Shown in pieces: positions 19,148 through 28,308 of a stretch of 64,000 bases of DNA (the first letter of the stretch is position 1; each line of letters opens with the position of its first letter). This DNA is from Lentzea indica (GTDB lineage: Bacteria; Actinomycetota; Actinomycetes; Mycobacteriales; Pseudonocardiaceae): NCBI RefSeq assembly GCF_012184385.1, contig NZ_VSRL01000009.1, positions 19,721 through 83,720 on the forward strand, in the 5' to 3' direction. Both the position numbers and the translations under genes were made by a program. A model generated the notes under the pieces. That model saw nothing but the letters and a program-made list of their open reading frames with translations, made no database searches and was not told the DNA's origin.

Positions 19148-21087
19148 TGGTCGCCGTTCCCGCGCCGCGGCAGGTCCCACTGTTTTTCGATCGATACAAG
19201 CGGCTTGTGATCGTCGGCGGGATCGTGCTCGCGTGGCTGGTGCTGTGGCTGGTGTTCCGCAACTTCGGGACGCTGCCGCTGGACGCCTCCGAGCTGACCC
19301 CGCTGCACCGGTGGGTCAACAGCGTCAACGACGCGATCGGCGCGTCCAGGAACTCCAACCCGGTGTTCCTGTACTTCTTCAACGAGATCCGGCTCGTCAT
19401 CGACGAGTTCGTGACCTTCATCCAGGCGTTGATCGCGCAGCCGTCGTTCGGCAGGCCGGTGCCGATGATCGGCTGGCTCGGCGTGGTCGGGATCGCGGGC
19501 TTCGTCAGCCTCGCGGTCGCCGGCTGGCGGGTCGCGCTGCTCGCCATCGCGGGCTTCGTGTTCCTCGGACTGCAGGGCCTGTGGCAGGAGAGCATGGACA
19601 CGCTCTCGCTGACGCTCGCCGCGGTCGTCATCTCGTTGCTCATCGGCATTCCGCTGGGAATCTGGGCCGGCCTGTCCGATCGGGCCAACCGGGTACTGAC
19701 GCCGGTGCTCGACTTCATGCAGACCATGCCGACGTTCGTCTACCTGGCACCGTTGACGTTGTTCTTCCTGATCGGCCCTGCCTCGGCGACGATCGCCACG
19801 CTGATCTACGCCGCGCCGCCGGCGATCCGCATCACCGCGCACGCCATCCGCTCAGTGCCGCGCACCACGGTCGAAGCGAGCGAATCTCTTGGCGCGACCC
19901 GGCAACAGACGCTCGTGAAGGTGCTGCTGCCGTCGTCGCGCAAGACCATCGTGCTCGGCATCAACCAGACGATCATGGCCGCGCTGTCCATGGTCACGAT
20001 CGCCGCGCTGATCGACGCGCCGGGTCTCGGCAAGACCGTGGTGAAGGCGTTGCAGACGCTCGACGTCGGCACGGCGTTCAACGCGGGCCTGGCGATCGTG
20101 GTGCTGGCGATCGTGCTGGACCGCGTGACGACCGCCGCGACCGAACGCCGCTCGCTCCCGCGCTGGGCGCTGTTCAGCGGCCTCGGCGTCACGGGCGTCT
20201 CCGTGTACTTCTCGTACACCTACCTGTGGGCGGCGGAGTTCCCGACGGACGTGGAGATCGGCAGCTCCATCCGGCAGGGCGCGACGGCCGTGACGGAGTG
20301 GGTGCAGGACTCGCTGCCGGTGATCACGGGCGGCTTCAAGGACTTCGTCACGTTCGCGCTGATCAACCCGTTGCAGGCGCTGCTGGCGGAGTCGCCGTGG
20401 TTCCTGGTGGCCCTGGTGATCGTGGCGCTGTCGTTCATGATCGGTGGCCTGAAGTCCGCTGTGGTCTCCGCGGTGTGCCTCGGTCTGTTGGTCGCGACCG
20501 GCCTGTGGCAGGACTCGATGATCACGCTGGCGTCCACTCTGGTCGCCACGATCATGGTGATGGTCCTCGGCGTCGTGGTCGGCGTGTGGATGGGCCGCAG
20601 CAGGCGCGCGGACCGGGCCATCCGGCCGATTCTCGACGCCGCACAGGTGATGCCCGCGTTCGTGTACTTGGTGCCGTTCCTCGCTTTGTTCGCCGCGTCC
20701 CGCTTCACCGCGATCATCGCGGCCGTGGTGTTCGCAGCCCCGGTCGCCATCAAGATCATCGCGGACGGTGTGCGCGCGGTGTCGCCCGCGACCGTCGAAG
20801 CTTCCACGGCACTCGGTTCCAGCTCGTGGCAGACGATCGTGAAGGTGCAGCTGCCGATGGCGCGCGGGGCGTTGACCCTCGCCGCCAACCAGGGGCTGAT
20901 CTACGTGCTCTCGATGGTCGTCGTCGGCGGTCTCGTCGGCGCCGGCGCGCTCGGCTACGACGTCGTCGCCGGATTCTCGCAAGGCCAGTTGTACGGCAAG
21001 GGGCTCGCGGCCGGTGTCGCGATCGTCGTGCTGGGCGTGATGCTCGACCGCCTCACCCAGGCGGCCGCCAAGCGGTGGACCAACTAG
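19147..21087 (+). CDS. Double-length betaine ABC transporter permease (two ProW domains fused)
   Basis: A 646-residue inner-membrane protein containing two copies of the BPD permease domain, at about residues 150-320 and 440-640. Each copy has its own coupling motif, VEASESLGATRQQTLVKVLLP and VEASTALGSSSWQTIVKVQLP, and ends in a similar segment (IVVLAIVLDRVT / IVVLGVMLDRLT). Ordinary ProW proteins have about 300 residues and dimerise; here one chain supplies both halves. Start is ATG 19147, overlapping the ATPase stop; GTG 19144 is an alternative. The binding-protein gene follows 11 bases later. Confidence 0.9.
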   Translation: MVAVPAPRQVPLFFDRYKRLVIVGGIVLAWLVLWLVFRNFGTLPLDASELTPLHRWVNSVNDAIGASRNSNPVFLYFFNEIRLVIDEFVTFIQALIAQPSFGRPVPMIGWLGVVGIAGFVSLAVAGWRVALLAIAGFVFLGLQGLWQESMDTLSLTLAAVVISLLIGIPLGIWAGLSDRANRVLTPVLDFMQTMPTFVYLAPLTLFFLIGPASATIATLIYAAPPAIRITAHAIRSVPRTTVEASESLGATRQQTLVKVLLPSSRKTIVLGINQTIMAALSMVTIAALIDAPGLGKTVVKALQTLDVGTAFNAGLAIVVLAIVLDRVTTAATERRSLPRWALFSGLGVTGVSVYFSYTYLWAAEFPTDVEIGSSIRQGATAVTEWVQDSLPVITGGFKDFVTFALINPLQALLAESPWFLVALVIVALSFMIGGLKSAVVSAVCLGLLVATGLWQDSMITLASTLVATIMVMVLGVVVGVWMGRSRRADRAIRPILDAAQVMPAFVYLVPFLALFAASRFTAIIAAVVFAAPVAIKIIADGVRAVSPATVEASTALGSSSWQTIVKVQLPMARGALTLAANQGLIYVLSMVVVGGLVGAGALGYDVVAGFSQGQLYGKGLAAGVAIVVLGVMLDRLTQAAAKRWTN

Positions 21088-21098
21088 GAGGTTCGGAA

Positions 21099-22061
21099 GT
21101 GGCTAGGCACAACGTGCTGGGAACTGTGAGCGCAGGGCTCGTGGCGCTCGTGGTACTGGCCGGTTGCGGTGGCGCCAAGGTCGGTGACACCTCGTCGGGT
21201 GCGGCCGGTGACTGCGGCACGTTCAACCTCGCGATCAACCCGTGGGTCGGTTACGAGGCAAACGCGGCAGTGCTCGCGTACGTGGCCGAGAAGGAGCTCA
21301 AGTGCAAGGTGACCAAGAAGGAGCTCAAGGAAGAGGTCGCCTGGCAGGGCTTCGGCACCGGTGAGGTCGACGCCGTCGTCGAGAACTGGGGCCATGACGA
21401 CCTGCGCAAGAAGTACATCGACGAGCAGAAGACCGCCGTCAGCGCGGGCTCGACGGGTGTGAAGGGCCAGATCGGCTGGTACGTGCCGCCGTGGCTCGCC
21501 AAGGAGCACCCCGACATCCTCGACTGGAACAACCTCAACAAGTACGCCGACCAGTTCAAGACGTCCGAGTCCGGCGACAAGGGCCAGCTGCTCGACGGCG
21601 ACCCGTCGTTCGTGACCAACGACGAGGCTCTGGTGAAGAACCTGAACCTCAACTACAAGGTCGTCTACGGCGGCAGCGAGACCGCTCTGATCCAGGCGTT
21701 CCGCCAGGCGGAGAAGGACAAGAAGTGGGTCATCGGCTACTTCTACTCGCCGCAGTGGCTGCTCAACGAGATCAAGCTCGCGAAGGTGAAGCTGCCCGAG
21801 TACAAGGCGGGCTGTGACGCCGACGCCGAGAAGGTCGCCTGCGACTACCCGGACTACGACCTCGACAAGATCGTGTCCAAGAAGTTCGCCGACGCCAACG
21901 GCCCGGCGTTCCAGTTGGTCAAGAACTTCAAGTGGACCAACGAGGACCAGAACACGGTCGCGAAGTACATCGCCGAGGACAAGATGAAGCCGGAGGACGC
22001 CGCCAAGAAGTGGGCGGAGGCCAACGCCGACAAGGTGAAGGCCTGGCTGGCCAAGGCGTAG
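21099..22061 (+). CDS. Glycine betaine/choline ABC transporter substrate-binding lipoprotein (paralogue B)
   Basis: A 320-residue OpuAC-type receptor with signal peptide and lipobox (VVLAGC, Cys23). It shares [27 protein letters not shown] and [11 protein letters not shown] with the minus-strand paralogue at 16946. The paired cysteines in AGCDADAEKVACDYP are present in both. GTG 21099 has a perfect AGGAGG at 21086-21091. It is the last gene of the ATPase-permease-receptor operon and is followed by a 17-bp stem hairpin. Confidence 0.93.
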   Translation: MARHNVLGTVSAGLVALVVLAGCGGAKVGDTSSGAAGDCGTFNLAINPWVGYEANAAVLAYVAEKELKCKVTKKELKEEVAWQGFGTGEVDAVVENWGHDDLRKKYIDEQKTAVSAGSTGVKGQIGWYVPPWLAKEHPDILDWNNLNKYADQFKTSESGDKGQLLDGDPSFVTNDEALVKNLNLNYKVVYGGSETALIQAFRQAEKDKKWVIGYFYSPQWLLNEIKLAKVKLPEYKAGCDADAEKVACDYPDYDLDKIVSKKFADANGPAFQLVKNFKWTNEDQNTVAKYIAEDKMKPEDAAKKWAEANADKVKAWLAKA

Positions 22062-22301
22062 TCAGCGCAAGGTCGTGGGGTGGTTCCCGGACGAGAGGAA
22101 CCACCCCACGACCACCCCCGGCATCCAGGCAGCCTGTTGTCCGTTGGGGACCTCAGGCTCGTGCCGGTGTGTCATCCGGTGCCACCACGAGCGGGGCTTC
22201 CCGCCGTTGCGGTAGTACTCCTGGACGCGGCGGGCGTCCTCCCACAGGGCGGCCTGCCGGTAGTCCATCTCCGCCTTGATCGCCTCGGGCGTCCACTCCA
22301 T
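22062..22301 (-). CDS. Small hypothetical protein (79 residues)
   Basis: A 79-residue protein of unknown function with an acidic, amphipathic N-terminal half (WTPEAIKAEMDYRQAALWED) and a basic Arg/His middle (SWWHRMTHRHEPE). ATG 22301 is chosen because GAGGAG lies 8 bases upstream; a GTG at 22310 would touch it. The stop codon directly abuts the stop of the convergent betaine receptor. The last 15-17 codons are written in the transporter's terminator hairpin, so the natural C-terminus may be less conserved. Confidence 0.65.
   Translation of the reverse strand: MEWTPEAIKAEMDYRQAALWEDARRVQEYYRNGGKPRSWWHRMTHRHEPEVPNGQQAAWMPGVVVGWFLSSGNHPTTLR
22071..22113. terminator. Strong terminator hairpin of the betaine operon
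   Basis: Exact 17-bp inverted repeat, 22071-22087 and 22097-22113, with a 9-base loop, starting 10 bases after the receptor stop. It lies inside the 3' end of the convergent small gene. Confidence 0.8.
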
Positions 22302-22360
22302 CTGACTCACTCCTCAGTTCGTCTTGCTGATGAGGATGAGAGTGCTGCTGAGGGGTGGGC

Positions 22361-22453
22361 CCTTACATCAGACGATCACGTAAGGCTGCGCCGTGAGACC
22401 CCTTACTCCGGTGCTGAGGCGCAGGTCCTAGAGGCTCCCGCGGCCGCGTAAGG
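22361..22453. repeat. Alternating CCTTAC/GTAAGG repeats
   Basis: Four copies of a hexamer in alternating orientation: CCTTAC at 22361 and 22401, GTAAGG at 22380 and 22448. The two GTAAGG copies are each followed by a CTGCGCC-like string. They lie in the gap upstream of the small minus-strand gene. Function unknown; may be an operator region. Confidence 0.4.
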
Positions 22454-22487
22454 GGCCTGCGCCGAACGTCGCACCGCAGGTTCGCTC

Positions 22488-22524
22488 GTGAACGGGCGGG
22501 GTGCCGGGCACCCCGCCCGTTCAC
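22488..22524 (-). terminator. Terminator of the sugar-utilisation operon
   Basis: Exact 18-bp inverted repeat (22488-22505 and 22507-22524) around a single base, ending 8 bases downstream of the GH18 stop codon on the minus strand. No T run. Confidence 0.75.
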
Positions 22525-22531
22525 GGTGGAA

Positions 22532-23431
22532 CTAGCGCTGCATCGCCGTCACGTCCGCGCTCCACCGCCACGGCGCCGCGGTGCCGCCGGGCAGCGAGTT
22601 GAAGTACTCCCACCCCGCCACGCCACCGAAGTTGGCGTACTTGGTCTTCAACGACCGCACGGTGTTGCCCAGCGTCGTCATGTTCACGTAGCCCGACCCG
22701 CCGTTGGCCGGGTTGGTGAGCGTGCCGAGCACGACCTTGTTCGCCGGGATCACCCGCCGGTTGATGATCTGGTCGTAGTTGGTGGTGCTGCCGGCGTTGC
22801 CCCAGCCGTTGTAGAACTGGCCGTTGAACCACGCGATCTTCGAACCGTGGCTGCGGTACAGGTCCTCGTAGTTGAAGCCGGACAGGTTGCCGCCGCCCTG
22901 CAAGGCGCTGGCGACCGGCGAGAGCGTGACGATGAAGCCCGCGCCGAAGTCCGCCTTCAGCTGGTCGATCACCCGCCGGATGCCCGCGATCGACATGCGC
23001 TCCTCGACGTCGAGATCCACGCCGTTGAGCTTGTACGTGCGGATCACGTCTCGCAGCAACGGGTAGTACTCCGTGAACCTGGTGTCGAGCCGCTGGAACG
23101 AGCCCGGCGCCGCGCCGCCCACCATGCCGATCACGTTGACGCCGCGTGCCTGCATCGCGGCGAGGTCCTTCCACATCTGCGTGTACCGCGAGTGCGACGG
23201 CGGGTGGTCGTTGAGGTGGACGATCTTGTTGTCGTTGAGGTGGATCGCGGCGACGAGGACGTCCGTCACGCCGGTGTTGCGGTCGATCAGAGGCTTCGGC
23301 GAGACGTACGTTCCGGTCGCACCGTTGCTGTACTGGGTTTGGTAGTAGACGACGGTCCGCTTCTGGGTTGCGGCCTGCGCCGGTGGTGCGGCGAGCACCA
23401 CCAGCAGCAAGGCCAGGAACAGCTTCTTCAT
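22532..23431 (-). CDS. Secreted GH18 family glycoside hydrolase (endo-beta-N-acetylglucosaminidase-like)
   Basis: A 299-residue enzyme with a Sec signal peptide (KKLFLALLLVVLAAPPAQA, cleavage near residue 21). The GH18 catalytic motif is V138-D-L-D-V-E143-E, with Glu143 as acid and Asp141 assisting. GH18 enzymes cut beta-1,4 bonds next to N-acetylglucosamine. The compact single domain without chitin-binding modules and the neighbouring alpha-mannosidase favour an endoglycosidase acting on N-glycan cores rather than a chitinase; this is inference. ATG 23431 lies 3 bases after the mannosidase stop. It is the last gene of the operon. Confidence 0.87.
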   Translation of the reverse strand: MKKLFLALLLVVLAAPPAQAATQKRTVVYYQTQYSNGATGTYVSPKPLIDRNTGVTDVLVAAIHLNDNKIVHLNDHPPSHSRYTQMWKDLAAMQARGVNVIGMVGGAAPGSFQRLDTRFTEYYPLLRDVIRTYKLNGVDLDVEERMSIAGIRRVIDQLKADFGAGFIVTLSPVASALQGGGNLSGFNYEDLYRSHGSKIAWFNGQFYNGWGNAGSTTNYDQIINRRVIPANKVVLGTLTNPANGGSGYVNMTTLGNTVRSLKTKYANFGGVAGWEYFNSLPGGTAAPWRWSADVTAMQR

Positions 23432-23434
23432 GCG

Positions 23435-26344
23435 CTACCTCGTAATCCGCAGGGTGATCACTTGGAAGGGGCGCAGCACCACCTCTGCCGAGGCGTCACC
23501 GAGAGGCCGTTCGAGCAGGTCGGTCTCCTGGATTCCCTTGTACGCGAAGGAGGTGCTGATCGAGGCGCGTGCACGACCGCCGTGCGCCTCGTAAAGCCGG
23601 ACGACGACGTCGCCCGACCGGTCGTCGGCCAGCTTCACGGCCTCGACCCTGACCGCGGGGTTGTCGGTCCGCACCAACGGTTCTGGTGCGGCTGAGCCGC
23701 GGACGGCCTGCGGCGGCAGGTTGATGCGGTACCCGGCGTCGATCGCTTCCTGCACTCCCGCTCCGACCACGAGGGCGTAGCGGAAGCGGTGCTCGCCCTG
23801 GTCGGTCTCCGGGTCGGGGAACCGCGGTGCGCGCAGCAGGGACAGGCGCACGGTCGTGGTGGTTCCGCCGTCCTCACGGGTGGTGCGGGTGACCTCGTGG
23901 CCGTAGGTCGAGTCGTTGACCACCGCGACGCCGTAGCCGGGCTCGCCGACGTGCAGGAAGCGGTGGGCGCAGATCTCGAACTTCGCGGCCTCCCACGAGG
24001 TGTTGGTGTGCACCGGGCGGTGCAGGTGCCCGAACTGGGTCTCCGCGGTCGAGACCTCGGCGCGCAGGTCGAGCGGGAACGCGATCTTGAGCAGCTTCTC
24101 CCGTTCCTGCCAGTCGACCTCGGTGTCGAAGTCGACCTGCTTGGCGCCTTCCCGCAGCCGGATGGTCTGGGTGAGCACCGAGTTGCCGAACTTCGCCCGC
24201 ACGACCACGCCGTCGGAGGAGTCGACCCGTTCGGACGGGACCAGGTCGGCCTTCCAGTTGCGGTAGAACGGGTCGATGTCCCAGGCGTCCCACTGGTTCG
24301 GGTTGTCGCGGTGCAGCTGGGGCATGCCTGCGAACCCGTGCGGCGGCAGGACCTCGCGGTTCTCCTCCAGGTCCAGGATGGACAGCACGATGCCGTCGGC
24401 GTCGATCGTGACGCGAAGCCTGCCGTTGTCCAGAACGCCGTCGACGGGCGCGACGAACGGCTTTGGTGCGCAGCCTCCGAGCACGTCGAACGTCAGCTCC
24501 TCGTCGCCGTCGCCCTTGATCGCGTCGATGGCCTTGGAGGTCAGCGCCTTCAGCTCGGACGCCACACGAGCGTAGGTGGCCTCGGCCTCGCGGTGCACCC
24601 AGGCGATCGAGCTGCCCGGCAGGATGTCGTGGAATTGGTGCAGCAGCACGGTCTTCCACAGCCTGTCGAGGTCGTCGTACGGGTACTCGTGGCCCTCCAG
24701 CGCGGCCGCGGTCGCCCAGTGCTCCGCCTCGCGCAGCAGGTGTTCGCTGCGCCGGTTGCCCTGCTTGGTCTTGGCCTGCGTGGTGTAGGTGGCGCGGTGC
24801 TTCTCCAGGTACAGCTCGCCCGCCCACACCGGTGCGTCCGGGTACTCGTCCTGCGCGGCCTGGAAGAAGTCGCGCGGAGGTTCCACCCGAACCGTCGGTG
24901 AGCCTTCGAGGTTCGCGACCCGGTGCGCGGTCTCCATCATCTCGCGGGTGGGGCCGCCACCGCCGTCGCCGTACCCGAACGGCACCAGCGACCGCGAAGC
25001 CTTGGCGTGCTCGGCGAACTGGCGCGACGCGCGGGCCAGCTCCTCACCTGAAAGAGAGGAGTTGTAGGTGTCGACCGGCGGGAAGTGCGTGAAGATCCGG
25101 GTGCCGTCGATGCCCTCCCACCAGAACGTGTGGTGCGGGAACTTGTTGATCTGGTTCCACGACAGCTTCTGCGTCAGGAACCAGCGCGAGCCCGAGAGCT
25201 TGATCAGCTGGGGGAGCGCGGCGCTGTAGCCGAACGAGTCCGGCAGCCAGACCTCTTCCGTCTCCACCCCGAAGTTGTCCAGGAAGAAGCGCTTGCCGTG
25301 CACGAGCTGGCGTGTCATCGCCTCGCCGCCGGGCATGTTCGTGTCCGACTCGACCCACATGCCGCCGACCGGCACGAACTGTCCACTCCGGACCTTCTCG
25401 CGGACCCGGTCCCACACGTGCGGGTGGTGGTCCTTCATCCAGGCGTACTGCTGCGCCTGGGAGCACGCGAAGTAGAAGTCCGGATACTCGTCCATCAGCT
25501 TGGTGACGTTCGAGAACGTCCTGGCGCACTTGCGGACGGTTTCCCTCAGCGGCCACAACCAGGCGCTGTCGATGTGCGCGTGGCCGATCGCGGAGACCTT
25601 GTGCGCGGAGGCGTTCGCGGGCAACGCCAGCACACCGGAAAGCTCTTGTCGTGCCAGGTCGGCGGTGGCGGCGACCTCGTTGAGGTCCAGCGCGTCCATC
25701 GCCCGGTCCAGCGCGTGCAGGATCTTGTGCCGGCGCGGGTCGTGCTCCTGCAGTTCCTTCATCAGGCTCTGCAGCACCTCGATGTCGAGCATCAGGTGCC
25801 ACACCTGCGGCTGGAACACCGCGAGCTCAGCCTTGAGGATCTTGTACAACGGCTCGGACCCCGCAGTTTCCTTGTCTCCCAGCGGGGTCGGCAGGAACGG
25901 GTGGAAGTCCAGGATCGTCGGGTTGCCCGCGGCCTCCAGGTAGAACAGGACTTCCGAGCCGTCCACTGGCAGGTACGTGTTGCGCGGTTCGATGCCCTTG
26001 ATCGGTTCGCCGGCCGCGTTGTACGCGAGGCCTTCCGACTGGAAGCCGGGGCCGGGGTGGGTGAAGCCGAGGTCCAGCACGACCTCGACCTGCTTGCCCT
26101 GCCACGCCTGCGGAACCTGCCCGGTCAGCCTGAACCAGCTCGTGCTCCACGGTGCGCCCCAGGCGTCGCCGACGCTCGCCGGTTCGTAGGTGGCTCGAAG
26201 GGCTTCCCCGACAGGGACGGGCTCGTCCGGCACGGTCCACACGGCCAGGTCGAGCGGTGCGGTCTCGCCGTAGATCGCCGGGCGGATGCGTTCCTTCAGC
26301 GTGCGGTTGAGTCGTTCTTCCAGCAGCGCGCGTTCGTCGTGCAT
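23435..26344 (-). CDS. GH38 alpha-mannosidase
   Basis: A 969-residue cytoplasmic (no signal peptide) alpha-mannosidase that releases mannose from the non-reducing end of oligosaccharides. The GH38 zinc site lies in G254-H-A-H-I-D259-SAWLWP, and the nucleophile is Asp369 in PDSFGYSAALPQ. The family's helical middle and large beta-sandwich domains follow. Its N-terminal extension (1-250) is the usual jelly-roll region of long bacterial forms. It starts 4 bases after the clan GH-A gene. In context it would trim imported mannosides. Confidence 0.93.
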   Translation of the reverse strand: MHDERALLEERLNRTLKERIRPAIYGETAPLDLAVWTVPDEPVPVGEALRATYEPASVGDAWGAPWSTSWFRLTGQVPQAWQGKQVEVVLDLGFTHPGPGFQSEGLAYNAAGEPIKGIEPRNTYLPVDGSEVLFYLEAAGNPTILDFHPFLPTPLGDKETAGSEPLYKILKAELAVFQPQVWHLMLDIEVLQSLMKELQEHDPRRHKILHALDRAMDALDLNEVAATADLARQELSGVLALPANASAHKVSAIGHAHIDSAWLWPLRETVRKCARTFSNVTKLMDEYPDFYFACSQAQQYAWMKDHHPHVWDRVREKVRSGQFVPVGGMWVESDTNMPGGEAMTRQLVHGKRFFLDNFGVETEEVWLPDSFGYSAALPQLIKLSGSRWFLTQKLSWNQINKFPHHTFWWEGIDGTRIFTHFPPVDTYNSSLSGEELARASRQFAEHAKASRSLVPFGYGDGGGGPTREMMETAHRVANLEGSPTVRVEPPRDFFQAAQDEYPDAPVWAGELYLEKHRATYTTQAKTKQGNRRSEHLLREAEHWATAAALEGHEYPYDDLDRLWKTVLLHQFHDILPGSSIAWVHREAEATYARVASELKALTSKAIDAIKGDGDEELTFDVLGGCAPKPFVAPVDGVLDNGRLRVTIDADGIVLSILDLEENREVLPPHGFAGMPQLHRDNPNQWDAWDIDPFYRNWKADLVPSERVDSSDGVVVRAKFGNSVLTQTIRLREGAKQVDFDTEVDWQEREKLLKIAFPLDLRAEVSTAETQFGHLHRPVHTNTSWEAAKFEICAHRFLHVGEPGYGVAVVNDSTYGHEVTRTTREDGGTTTTVRLSLLRAPRFPDPETDQGEHRFRYALVVGAGVQEAIDAGYRINLPPQAVRGSAAPEPLVRTDNPAVRVEAVKLADDRSGDVVVRLYEAHGGRARASISTSFAYKGIQETDLLERPLGDASAEVVLRPFQVITLRITR

Positions 26345-26348
26345 GTGT

Positions 26349-27479
26349 TCACCCCAGCTCGATCGAGGCCCGCACGCCGTTGCGCGCGAGATTCATCCAC
26401 TCTTCGAAGAAAGCGCCACCCGGTCCCCACGAGGGCCGGTTGCCGTGCAGCTTGATCGGCGTGCGCTCGACCGGTGCCGGCGTCGCCTCTCGCCCTGCGT
26501 CGCGGACGATCCGGGCGATCGCTTCTCCGAGCGGCTTGACCTTGCGTTCCGTCGTCAACAGCCCCAACTCGTACTCGCGATCGGGGAAGTCCACCAGCGC
26601 ACGGTCGACGTCGTGCGAGCACCACCACGTGATGCCCCACAGGTTCGCGCAGGTCAGCACGTTCGCAAGCGTTTGCTCCGCGAACTCGGGCGCCTGCTCG
26701 GCACTGATCTCGGGCTGGGCGGCGCCGACCTCCTGCAGCCACACGGGCCGCTGCGGGTCCTTCGCGTGCGCCTTCGCCAGTTCGACGAGGTATTCGGCGT
26801 GATGGACGCTCTCGGCGGAGAGAGACCCGTAACGCTGTGCCGTGCCGTTGAAGACCCACGAGTGCACTGTCGTCATCGCGCCCTTGTTGGCGGCGTGCTC
26901 GGGCAGGAACGAGTGTTCGCTCTCGTACCAGACGGCGTCGTACTCGGAGTGGACGTGCGGCCGGCCCGGTGCGGCCTTGTCGCACTCGGCGAGCAGCGTG
27001 TCGATCCACTCGCCGGCCTGTTCCGGCGTGCAGGGGTTCGATTCGGTGAGCAGGTTGACCTCGTTGCCCAGGGTGAAGCCGAGGAAGCTGGGCTTGTCTT
27101 TCAGCGCCTCGGCGAGCGTGCGGATGTAGAACCTCTGCCCGCTGATCACCTCGGCGTCGGTGAAGATGTTGCGGCGGTGCCAGGTCTGCACCCACGACGG
27201 GTAGAAGTCGAAGCTCGACAGGTGGCCCTGCAGCACGTCGACCTGCACGTCCAGACCGGTCTCGTGGGCGGCGTCGAGCATTTGCGCGAGCTGCTCGACG
27301 GCCTTGGGGCGGACCAGTCCGCGGTTGGGCTGGAACACCGGCCACAGCGGGAACACCCGCACGTGGTCGAGGCCGAGGCCGGCGATGGACTCGAAGTCGG
27401 CTTTGACGTCGTCGATGGAGAAGTCGAGCCAGTGGTGGAACCAGCCGGTCGACGGGGTGTAGTTCACGCCGAAACGCAA
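26349..27479 (-). CDS. Clan GH-A glycoside hydrolase (GH5-like, probable mannosidase/mannanase)
   Basis: A 376-residue TIM-barrel hydrolase. The acid/base is Glu140 in LGNEVNLL and the nucleophile is Glu250 in WLQEVGA, each at the end of a strand as in clan GH-A. It begins LRFGVNYTPSTGWFHHW. No signal peptide, so it acts inside the cell. TTG 27479 is chosen because GAAGGAG sits 8 bases upstream and conserved sequence begins there; ATG starts further upstream lack a site and would overlap the permease. By context it likely cleaves beta-mannosides or the Man-GlcNAc core, which I cannot prove. Confidence 0.8.
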   Translation of the reverse strand: MRFGVNYTPSTGWFHHWLDFSIDDVKADFESIAGLGLDHVRVFPLWPVFQPNRGLVRPKAVEQLAQMLDAAHETGLDVQVDVLQGHLSSFDFYPSWVQTWHRRNIFTDAEVISGQRFYIRTLAEALKDKPSFLGFTLGNEVNLLTESNPCTPEQAGEWIDTLLAECDKAAPGRPHVHSEYDAVWYESEHSFLPEHAANKGAMTTVHSWVFNGTAQRYGSLSAESVHHAEYLVELAKAHAKDPQRPVWLQEVGAAQPEISAEQAPEFAEQTLANVLTCANLWGITWWCSHDVDRALVDFPDREYELGLLTTERKVKPLGEAIARIVRDAGREATPAPVERTPIKLHGNRPSWGPGGAFFEEWMNLARNGVRASIELG

Positions 27480-27501
27480 GGCCGAATCTCCTTCTGGGGT
27501 T

Positions 27502-28308
27502 TCATCCCTTGATCGCGCCTTCTCCGACACCGCGGAAGAAGTGCTTTTGCAGCAACAGGAACAGCAGGATCAGCGGGAGAACGGCGATGATCGTGCCCGC
27601 CGCCACCAGCCGCTGGTTCTGCACGAACGTGCCCTGGAGGTACGCCAGGCCGATGGTGAGCGTGTACTTCTCCTGGTCGCTCAGCACCACGAGCGGCCAG
27701 AGGAAGTCGTCCCAGCTGAACATGAACGAGAACAGCGCCACCACGACCAGCGTGCCCTTCACCGACGGCAGCGCGAGGCGGGTGAACCGCTGCCACGCGT
27801 TGGCGCCGTCGATGACCGCGGCTTCCTCGACTTCGGCGGGGAGTGCGAGGAAGGCGTTGCGCAGCAACAGGACGTTGAGCGCGGCGATCGAGCCGGGCAG
27901 CACGACGCCGGTGAGCGTGTTGGTGAGCCCGAGCCCGCGCATCACCAGGAACAGCGAGATCAGAATCGCCTCGAACGGCACCAGGATGCTGCTGGCGAAG
28001 ATCACACCGGCGAGCTTGCGGCCTCGGAACTTCAGCCGTGCCAAGGCGTATCCGGCCATGGCCGCGCCGAGGCAGTTCGTGATGACGTTGACGCTCGCCA
28101 CTCCCAGCGAGTTGAGCGCGAACGTCCAGACCGGCACGACGTCGGCGACCGCGGCGTAGTTCCCGAACGTCGGGTCGTCCGGGATGAAGTCGGGGACGAA
28201 GACGTCCTCGTTCGGTCCCTTGATGCTGGTCGCGAACTGCCACAGGAACGGCCCGATGCTGATCGCGAGGATGGCCAGCAGCGCGCTGTAGCGGAGCACG
28301 AGCTTCAC
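27502..28308 (-). CDS. Carbohydrate ABC transporter permease (MalG type)
   Basis: A 268-residue inner-membrane protein with six predicted helices and the MalG coupling loop EEAAVIDGANAWQRFTRLALP near residue 160. It pairs with the MalF-type protein encoded upstream; their genes overlap by 4 bases (ATGA). The C-terminus (LLLQKHFFRGVGEGAIKG) is the typical end of this family. No ATPase gene is nearby, so a shared MsiK-like ATPase elsewhere in the genome probably energises it, as in other actinomycete sugar importers. Confidence 0.93.
   Translation of the reverse strand: MKLVLRYSALLAILAISIGPFLWQFATSIKGPNEDVFVPDFIPDDPTFGNYAAVADVVPVWTFALNSLGVASVNVITNCLGAAMAGYALARLKFRGRKLAGVIFASSILVPFEAILISLFLVMRGLGLTNTLTGVVLPGSIAALNVLLLRNAFLALPAEVEEAAVIDGANAWQRFTRLALPSVKGTLVVVALFSFMFSWDDFLWPLVVLSDQEKYTLTIGLAYLQGTFVQNQRLVAAGTIIAVLPLILLFLLLQKHFFRGVGEGAIKG

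Noticed and set aside
19233..21098. Long 5' extension of the second betaine receptor through the permease gene
   Set aside because: The permease frame has real membrane domains; the receptor has its own AGGAGG, signal peptide and lipobox at 21099.
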